A stretch of 7,171 bases of DNA, from assembly GCA_023253575.1 (NCBI GenBank), contig JALRGB010000543.1:1-7171 (forward strand), in the 5' to 3' direction. Within the stretch, counting starts at the first letter, position 1. Each line of letters opens with the position of its first letter. The notes beneath the pieces are model-generated. The model ran no database searches. It saw nothing but the letters and a program-made list of their open reading frames with translations, and was not told the DNA's origin. Positions 1 to 4,482 of the stretch are shown one piece after another. Source of the DNA: Verrucomicrobiales bacterium. Lineage in GTDB: Bacteria; Verrucomicrobiota; Verrucomicrobiia; Verrucomicrobiales; V1-33. Made by a program: the position numbers and the translations under genes.

Positions 1-159
1 GTAGTGTTTGCAGAGCTGTAAACACATGTACATCCACTGCATTGCTGCTGGGATCGCCAGCAGTTGCAGGGCAAAGACGAGGCGGGTGGGGGATGGACCT
101 TCTTTGCGCCCTTCTGCCCCACGGCCCGTGCATGGCAGGCACGCTGGCCTCACCATCAT
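1..159 (-). CDS. Possible start of a divergent membrane-protein gene (partial, tentative)
   Basis: On the minus strand a frame is open from a stop at 225-223 to the left edge, with paired ATG codons at 159-157 and 156-154. From the first ATG, 53 codons are visible. The predicted peptide has a Cys/Gly/Arg/Lys-rich stretch, then a hydrophobic segment (LVFALQLLAIPAAM) that could be a signal anchor or membrane helix, preceded by positive charge. Third codon positions lean to G/C, as in the confident genes. A divergent gene here would explain the AT-rich, promoter-like DNA to its right. Against it: there is no clear Shine-Dalgarno sequence, the Cys/Pro-rich N-terminus is odd, no family is recognised, and the plus strand also has an open frame here (3-254). 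It could equally be non-coding. Confidence 0.2.
   Translation of the reverse strand, partial: MMVRPACLPCTGRGAEGRKEGPSPTRLVFALQLLAIPAAMQWMYMCLQLCKHY
37..69. repeat. Imperfect inverted repeat (hairpin)
   Basis: CTGCTGG (45-51) and CCAGCAG (57-63) form a perfect 7-bp stem around a 5-nt loop (GATCG). A G-T wobble (44/64) and a flanking TGCA/TGCA pairing (38-41 with 65-68, two bases bulged) extend it. No T-tract follows on either strand, so it does not look like an intrinsic terminator. It lies inside the tentative leftward ORF, and its role is unknown. Confidence 0.35.
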
Positions 160-463
160 CACCAGACACCCCGTCACCAGCAAACAACCTCGAGTTACGC
201 TTTCGTCACAGACAGCAAACACCTATAACAATAGGATTTACACATGTGACGTAATTGTAACACATTGAATTTCACCCTGTTTAATACCTCAAAAAGTGAC
301 GGAAACGCTACCTAAAGACGGTTGAGGCTTTTTTCCAGAATCCTATTGAGTAGCTCAGAGCGAGCCAATGCTTCCAGCCCCGCTTAGATTAACTCGATCC
401 TTAGCGGAATAATTCAGCTGTTTCGATTCGGCATCTTCTCTCTTCAACCCACCAGACATCTGC
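160..463. other. Intergenic region upstream of the PEP-CTERM gene, probable promoter region
   Basis: No believable gene is seen here. The short open frames on either strand give low-complexity or composition-odd peptides. Base composition becomes clearly more AT-rich from about 190 to 440 than in the genes to the right, as expected for a promoter region. The best -10-like hexamer is AATAAT at 408-413, but the hexamers 17-18 bp upstream (around 384-390) match TTGACA poorly. A weaker pairing is TTGAGG (322-327) with TATTGA (344-349). Neither is strong enough to call as a promoter. The last 40 bases before the start at 464 are pyrimidine-rich and contain no Shine-Dalgarno sequence. Confidence 0.6.
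222..266. promoter_or_regulatory. Cluster of small palindromes and repeats, possible operator
   Basis: Three elements lie close together. CCTATAACAATAGG (222-235) is a 5-bp inverted repeat with a 4-nt spacer. CACATGTG (241-248) is a perfect 8-bp palindrome. ACACAT occurs at 240-245 and again at 260-265, 20 bp apart, about two helical turns. A further ACACATGT sits at 22-29. The position, in AT-rich DNA upstream of the first rightward gene, suits a regulator binding site. The elements are short, no known regulator motif is recognised, and chance remains possible. Confidence 0.25.
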
Positions 464-1327
464 ATGAAACCACCATCCATCTCTTCTCTGCCGGCAGCCA
501 TCTTGGCCGCGGCGGGTCTTGTCCTCGGAGCCGGCAGCTCATCAGCCGCCGTCACTTATTCAGCAGGGGACATTTTGCTCGGATTCCATACCGCCGCAGG
601 CGTTGGAAGCGGCACGTCGTTCGTTTTCAATCTAGGCTCCGCTGCTTCTTATAAAAACAACCCCAGCTCCGTACCGCTCGTCAATGACATCAGTGGGGTA
701 CTGACCGCCACCTTCGGCAGCGGATGGTTTAACCGCGGCGACCTGTACTGGGGCATCGCCGGTGTTCGCGACGCCGCCGCCGGCGGTCCCAACACCGTTG
801 TCAATGGCGATGCCAAAGCCACCATTTACATCAGCCGCGCCACCTCCGCCCCGGGAGCCTCTTCCGCGTGGTCTCTCGCCACCGGCTCGACCGTGATCTC
901 CAGCGCCACCTCGATTGCTACCATGCAGGGGGCCACCGGTGCCGATCTCTCACTCTCGGGCGGCTTTGAAGGCGCGACCGAAGCCGCTGGCACCGGCGGA
1001 CTCGGTGTACTGCAAGACGAAGGTACCACCATCAATAGCTGGGACGAATTCAACCCGATTGGTGGGTCCGCCTTTGGCGGCATCCTGACCGGCGGCGTAC
1101 AAGGACCACTGGGAACCGGCACCACCGCCTACCTCGACCTCTACCGCCTCGTAGGACGCCCCAGCGCTTCGGCCAATCCCAATGATCCAGCCGGCGAAGG
1201 ACGGTATATCACCACTTTCACCCTGAACTCGCAAGGCATCATCGGCACCGTTCCTGAACCCGGCAGTGTCCTCCTCCTCGGACTCGGTGGCGCCGCCGCC
1301 CTGCTCCGCCGCCGCCGTCAGTCCTAG
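464..1327 (+). CDS. Exported protein with PEP-CTERM sorting signal
   Basis: This 287-residue protein is exported and then handled by the exosortase system. The N-terminus has a Sec-type signal peptide: Lys2, a hydrophobic core at about 9-23, and likely cleavage after Ala29 (SAA|V). The mature part begins with a YSAGDILLGF segment and is rich in Gly, Ala, Ser and Thr with no Cys, as is usual for surface or matrix proteins of this class. The last 25 residues are a textbook PEP-CTERM tail: VPEP at 263-266, a hydrophobic helix at about 268-281, then four Arg at 282-285. In known systems an exosortase recognises this tail; no exosortase gene is in the window. The ATG at 464 is chosen because the signal peptide starts there, although no Shine-Dalgarno sequence precedes it. 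The PstS-like gene follows after 58 bp with no terminator, so the two may be co-transcribed. The specific function is unknown, and no catalytic motif was seen. Confidence 0.9.
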   Translation: MKPPSISSLPAAILAAAGLVLGAGSSSAAVTYSAGDILLGFHTAAGVGSGTSFVFNLGSAASYKNNPSSVPLVNDISGVLTATFGSGWFNRGDLYWGIAGVRDAAAGGPNTVVNGDAKATIYISRATSAPGASSAWSLATGSTVISSATSIATMQGATGADLSLSGGFEGATEAAGTGGLGVLQDEGTTINSWDEFNPIGGSAFGGILTGGVQGPLGTGTTAYLDLYRLVGRPSASANPNDPAGEGRYITTFTLNSQGIIGTVPEPGSVLLLGLGGAAALLRRRRQS

Positions 1328-1385
1328 TCCTCCATCTATCACGATTATTTCCATCTATTTCGTCCACCACTCACTGGAAAAACCC

Positions 1386-2591
1386 ATGAAAAACACCACT
1401 AAACTCATCGCCACAGGCTTCGCCGCCTTCACTCTGGCCGGGGCCGCCTACTCCCAGACCACCGTCGTGAACATCACGGGAGCCACCGCCTTCCGCGCCG
1501 CAGCCAATACTTCCATCATCGCCCTCCTCGGAGGCGCCGGCACCACCGAATACACCTTCGACACCACCACCGGAGCCAGCGCTGGCGCCACCAACCGCGC
1601 CATCTACCGCGGCACCGTGGCCGGTATCCCCGGCACCGTCATCGTCCGCGCCTCTTGGTCAGGGTCCACCGCCGGCATCGCCGCCGTCGCCGCCGGCACC
1701 CCAGTCCAAGTCCTCAAAACCACCACCGCCATGTCGACCGCCGGAACAGGCTTCGCCGCCGTCGCCGGTGATTTCGAAACCTCCCCGGCTTCATTCGCCT
1801 TCTCCGACGTGGCTCAAGCCGCTTCCACCACCCTCAGCCCAACCCTGACCGGTTCCACCGTGGGCGTGGTTCCTTTCCAGTTCGTGGCCAACCAGAGCGC
1901 CTGGGATCACGCGGCCATGACGAACATGAACGATCAGATCATGAACGCCCTGTACTCAACCTCGGAAGTGCCTTTGCACTTCTTCACCGGTGTGGCCACC
2001 GACACCAAACGCGTCCTCGCCGCAGGCCGTAACAACGGCTCAGGATCCCGCGCCACCGTGCTCGGCGAAACTCAGTACGGCTTCTTCCGCGCCGTCCAAC
2101 AGTTCCAAAACAATCAGACAACCCAGCACAATGGATCCGGTGCCATCAATCGCATCGACTTCGTTGGCAACAACGGCAACAGCAGCAATAGCTTCCTCGC
2201 TAACTTGATGAAGGGCACCAGCAATGCGGTCGACCTCTATGACGCCGGAGCCGCTTACGAAAATGATGTCGACTGCCTACTGGTGACTTACCTCACCCAG
2301 TCGGATGTACTCAATGCAGTGGCTGATCCTGACGGGGCCGGCCCGCTCCGTGGCGCCAAGGCTCTGACCTATAATGGTGTCACCTATTCTGAAGCCGCCG
2401 TGCAAAACGGTGCTTATTCGTTGTGGGGATATCAGTGGCTCTATCAAGCGCCAAGCATCACGGCTGGTGAAACCACCTTCCGCGATGTTTTCCTGAGCAC
2501 CATTCCAGCCAATCTCGGCTCAGCCGCCATCCCTATCCCCACCATGAATGTGACCCGTTCCGGTGGTGACGGTGGCCCGATTCTTCCGTAA
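1386..2591 (+). CDS. Secreted PstS-like substrate-binding-domain protein
   Basis: This 401-residue protein has a signal peptide (Lys2, Lys6, hydrophobic core about 8-20, likely cleavage after Ser23). Its landmarks follow the order found in PstS-type periplasmic phosphate-binding proteins: ITGATAF (30-36, compare ITGAGATF), SWSGSTAGIAAV (90-101, compare the SGSGAGI loop), FAFSDVAQ (137-144, compare FGASDAPL), GVVPFQFVAN (160-169), GRNNGSGSRAT (214-224, compare the RSDGSGT ligand loop) and NGAYSLWGYQWLY (341-353, compare the late NG-YPL segment). I infer a PBP-like two-lobed fold; the ligand is unproven. A frame extends upstream to 1266 but lies inside the previous gene. The ATG at 1386 is preferred because the signal peptide begins there and a weak GGA lies 7 nt upstream. 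No pstC, pstA or pstB is adjacent. Two hairpins, the second an intrinsic terminator, follow the stop codon. It may act as a soluble scavenger or signalling binder instead of feeding an ABC permease. Confidence 0.8.
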   Translation: MKNTTKLIATGFAAFTLAGAAYSQTTVVNITGATAFRAAANTSIIALLGGAGTTEYTFDTTTGASAGATNRAIYRGTVAGIPGTVIVRASWSGSTAGIAAVAAGTPVQVLKTTTAMSTAGTGFAAVAGDFETSPASFAFSDVAQAASTTLSPTLTGSTVGVVPFQFVANQSAWDHAAMTNMNDQIMNALYSTSEVPLHFFTGVATDTKRVLAAGRNNGSGSRATVLGETQYGFFRAVQQFQNNQTTQHNGSGAINRIDFVGNNGNSSNSFLANLMKGTSNAVDLYDAGAAYENDVDCLLVTYLTQSDVLNAVADPDGAGPLRGAKALTYNGVTYSEAAVQNGAYSLWGYQWLYQAPSITAGETTFRDVFLSTIPANLGSAAIPIPTMNVTRSGGDGGPILP

Positions 2592-2605
2592 CTTGTTACC
2601 ATGAC

Positions 2606-2638
2606 ATGACGGAGGGTTACTCACTCTCCTCACGTCAT
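2606..2638 (+). repeat. Hairpin just after the PstS-like gene
   Basis: ATGACGGAGGG (2606-2616) can pair with TCCTCACGTCAT (2627-2638) as an 11-bp stem with one bulged A (2632) and one G-T pair, around a 10-nt loop. It starts 14 nt after the stop codon at 2589-2591. No T-tract follows, so it is not a terminator by itself. It lies directly before the terminator hairpin at 2643 and may protect the 3' end of the transcript from exonucleases. Confidence 0.55.
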
Positions 2639-2642
2639 CCCG

Positions 2643-2677
2643 GCCGGCTCTGGTTTCCACACCAGCGCCGGCTTTTT
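2643..2677 (+). terminator. Rho-independent terminator after the PstS-like gene
   Basis: GCCGGC (2643-2648) pairs with GCCGGC (2667-2672), and CTGGT (2650-2654) pairs with ACCAG (2661-2665). The helices are separated by one T-C mismatch and capped by the loop TTCCAC. Five T follow (2673-2677), then ACTTTT. The GC-rich stem and T-run are a strong intrinsic terminator for the rightward transcript. It ends 11 nt before the ATG of the next rightward gene, so that gene depends on read-through, on a promoter not recognised here, or on regulation at this hairpin. Confidence 0.85.
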
Positions 2678-2688
2678 ACTTTTCCCTC

Positions 2689-3477
2689 ATGCCGCTTTCC
2701 AATCAACAGAAATCTCTGATCGCCGCTGCCTTGGGCGGCACGGCCTGTCTGGCCATTGCCTTCCTCCTCACTCATCATCGCCAGCCCACCGAAATATCAG
2801 GGACCACACCAGCCGCTCCAGCCCATCTCTTTTCACACTACCACAAGAAACCCGCCAACCCGTCCCTCCACCAGCCTTCAGAATCCCCCCCTCTGGCCCA
2901 CACCACCGCCAAAGCACGCCCCACCCAGCCACCGCCGCTTCAAAACTTCACGGCTCTCCAAAAATCGCCCACTAAGCTGACCACGACTCCCCTCATCGAC
3001 CGCCATGACGGGCCGCCCATCGCCGCAATCACTTCCACTTCCACGGCACCCATTCTTAGTAATCATCCAATCAGTCCGCTCGCCCACCAGATCACACCTC
3101 CGGAAGCCACAACCTCGCCACCACCTCTCATCGTGCCGTTTTCTGCCGATGACCCATCGACCCCCGCCACCATCCCCGCCACTCTGGCTGCACCAATAAC
3201 CGCTCCCACGGAAACCCATACCCCCAGCGACCAAACCCCCGATCTAGGCGCCGTCATTCAAGACCTCGCCAGTCAGTTTTTAAACGAAATAGAAGGAGAA
3301 GGCTCCGACGATTCAACTCATCCCGCCTACCAGCGCCGCTGGCTCGACGCCCAAGTCGAAAACGACGCGCGCCTGCGGGCCAGTCTCGGCGGCCATGCTT
3401 GGCTGAAACTCCATCAGGAAGCCCATCAACAAGCCCTGCGCGACCAGTCCGCCGAAAGTTCGGACGACAAGCAATGA
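2689..3477 (+). CDS. Bitopic membrane protein with long Pro/Thr/Ser-rich linker, function unknown
   Basis: This 262-residue protein has three parts. Residues 1-8 are a short polar N-terminus with one Lys, followed by a membrane helix at about 9-28 (SLIAAALGGTACLAIAFLLT). Residues 31 to about 185 form a low-complexity linker rich in Pro, Thr, Ser, Ala and His, likely extended and disordered. Residues 186-262 look helical and charged: an acidic stretch (NEIEGEGSDD, 199-208), then a Y-x-x-RW segment (214-218) and an amphipathic region up to about 251. The layout suggests an inner-membrane anchor with a C-terminal domain held in the periplasm, formally like TonB or GspC, but I recognise no TonB-type or GspC-type C-terminal motif. 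The ATG is chosen because the membrane helix follows at once; no Shine-Dalgarno sequence is present and the leader is pyrimidine-rich. It follows the PstS-like gene in the same direction and may interact with its product (inference). Composition is strongly CC/AC-rich because of the linker. No family is recognised. Confidence 0.75.
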   Translation: MPLSNQQKSLIAAALGGTACLAIAFLLTHHRQPTEISGTTPAAPAHLFSHYHKKPANPSLHQPSESPPLAHTTAKARPTQPPPLQNFTALQKSPTKLTTTPLIDRHDGPPIAAITSTSTAPILSNHPISPLAHQITPPEATTSPPPLIVPFSADDPSTPATIPATLAAPITAPTETHTPSDQTPDLGAVIQDLASQFLNEIEGEGSDDSTHPAYQRRWLDAQVENDARLRASLGGHAWLKLHQEAHQQALRDQSAESSDDKQ

Positions 3478-3512
3478 CCCTCCATGCGCAGAAGCCACAC
3501 CGCGCGCACTAC

Positions 3513-4472
3513 TCACCGCCGCGGTCCCGACGCCTCCCGGGGAATCGCCGGCCCAGGACCTCCGCGCCGCACTGACCGGGGCCTCGGTGGCGGCACTTCC
3601 CGCAACTTCTGCTCGCCCGCGGCACGCTCGTCGTCAGTAAACCCGCTCTCCACTTCTGCGAAAAAATTCCGTGCCGTCACCTCGCCCTGCGCCGCTCCCG
3701 CTTTCAGCCAGTAATACGCCCCAATCCGGTCCGCGGCCCCGCCCGTTTCATTGTGGAGCAGCCGCCCCAGACTCGCCTGCGCCTTAGCATTTCCTTGCTC
3801 TGCCGCCCGCTGGTAAAATTCCCTCGCCCCAGGCAGATCGCGAGCCAGACCAAGACCATGCTCTTTCATCGTTCCGACAAGATTCTGAGACCAAGCATGA
3901 CCTGCCTCGGCCGCACGCTGAGCCCACTGGGCCGCCTCCTCCTCTGATTTTGCCACCAGCCCATCCTCGCCAAGGAAATAAGCTTCGGCTACCCGCGCCT
4001 GCGCCTCCACACTGCCTCGCTCCGCCGCCTGCTTCATCAATACCATCCCCGCCACCGGATCGCCCGATACCCCCTGCCCACGCATCGTCATGATACCCTG
4101 ATTGAGCAGCGCACTCACACTGCCAGCCTCGGCAGATTGACGAATCCAATCGAAACCAGCCTGCTGATTGGCCTCCATCCCCAAACCGCGAGCCAGCATG
4201 AATCCGTACGCCCCCATGGCCTCCACATGCCTAGCTTCGGCAGCCGAACGAAGCAGCGTCGACGCTTCGGCCAAGTTTCGAGGGACTTCCTCCCCCTTCA
4301 ATAAGGCACGACCCAACTCATAACGTGCCTCCACCGAACCATCGGCCGCTTTCTGACGCAGCCCAGCCACATCCGGCAACCCATCCATGCCCGGCAGGGA
4401 AATCGCCCCCAGCGACAATCCCAGAACCACCGATCGCCATAAATTAATGCGTCGCATCAGCCTCATATTCAT
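3513..4472 (-). CDS. Exported Sel1-repeat (TPR-like) protein
   Basis: This 319-residue protein has a basic N-terminus (several Arg by residue 13) and a hydrophobic stretch at about 14-26, likely a Sec signal peptide or anchor with an unclear cleavage site. Six 36-38-residue Sel1 repeats then run in tandem, starting near residues 38, 74, 110, 146, 184 and 220, each with the A-x-x-G-x-x-x-A pattern (AADGSVEA, AEAGSVSA, AERGSVEA, AEQGNAKA). A degenerate seventh starts near 256. The tail (291-319) is rich in Pro and Arg. Sel1 repeats form alpha-solenoids that bind proteins; no catalytic residues are expected. The ATG at 4472 lies 10 nt after the stop of the FHA-family gene, implying co-transcription and perhaps a role in its export, assembly or stability (inference). 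ATG codons at 4466 and 4457 are alternatives, and none has a clear Shine-Dalgarno sequence. The 3' end faces the preceding rightward gene across 35 bp. Confidence 0.88.
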   Translation of the reverse strand: MNMRLMRRINLWRSVVLGLSLGAISLPGMDGLPDVAGLRQKAADGSVEARYELGRALLKGEEVPRNLAEASTLLRSAAEARHVEAMGAYGFMLARGLGMEANQQAGFDWIRQSAEAGSVSALLNQGIMTMRGQGVSGDPVAGMVLMKQAAERGSVEAQARVAEAYFLGEDGLVAKSEEEAAQWAQRAAEAGHAWSQNLVGTMKEHGLGLARDLPGAREFYQRAAEQGNAKAQASLGRLLHNETGGAADRIGAYYWLKAGAAQGEVTARNFFAEVESGFTDDERAAGEQKLREVPPPRPRSVRRGGPGPAIPREASGPRR

Positions 4473-4482
4473 TCGTTGTCAG

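Noticed and set aside
1..463. tRNA, small RNA, CRISPR or riboswitch in the left region
   Set aside because: No cloverleaf, T-loop consensus, spaced repeat array or recognisable aptamer core was found by eye on either strand.
950..1354. Minus-strand open frame of 134 codons opposite the PEP-CTERM gene (also 826-1125)
   Set aside because: It is antisense to a gene with a clear signal peptide and PEP-CTERM tail. High-GC coding DNA readily gives open antisense frames, and the peptide resembles no protein family.
1331..1358. Direct repeat TCCATCTAT (1331-1339 and 1350-1358) between the first two genes
   Set aside because: Nine-base repeats in pyrimidine-rich intergenic DNA are easily due to chance, and no associated promoter or mobile-element feature is seen.
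1266..1385. Upstream extension of the PstS-like gene to 1266
   Set aside because: The extra 40 residues are the out-of-frame 3' end of the previous gene and would bury the signal peptide that starts at 1386.
2689..2775. Lipoprotein signal at Cys20 of the bitopic membrane protein
   Set aside because: The residues before Cys20 are GTA, not a lipobox, and the hydrophobic segment continues past the Cys, as in a membrane anchor.
2878..3257. Minus-strand frames opposite the Pro-rich linker
   Set aside because: They are Gly/Trp/Arg-rich reverse readings of a CCN/ACN-rich linker, with no start context or protein-like features.
2689..3477. Calling the bitopic protein TonB
   Set aside because: Only the anchor-plus-Pro-rich-linker layout matches. 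The C-terminal region lacks TonB-like YP motifs, and no ExbBD or receptor gene is adjacent.
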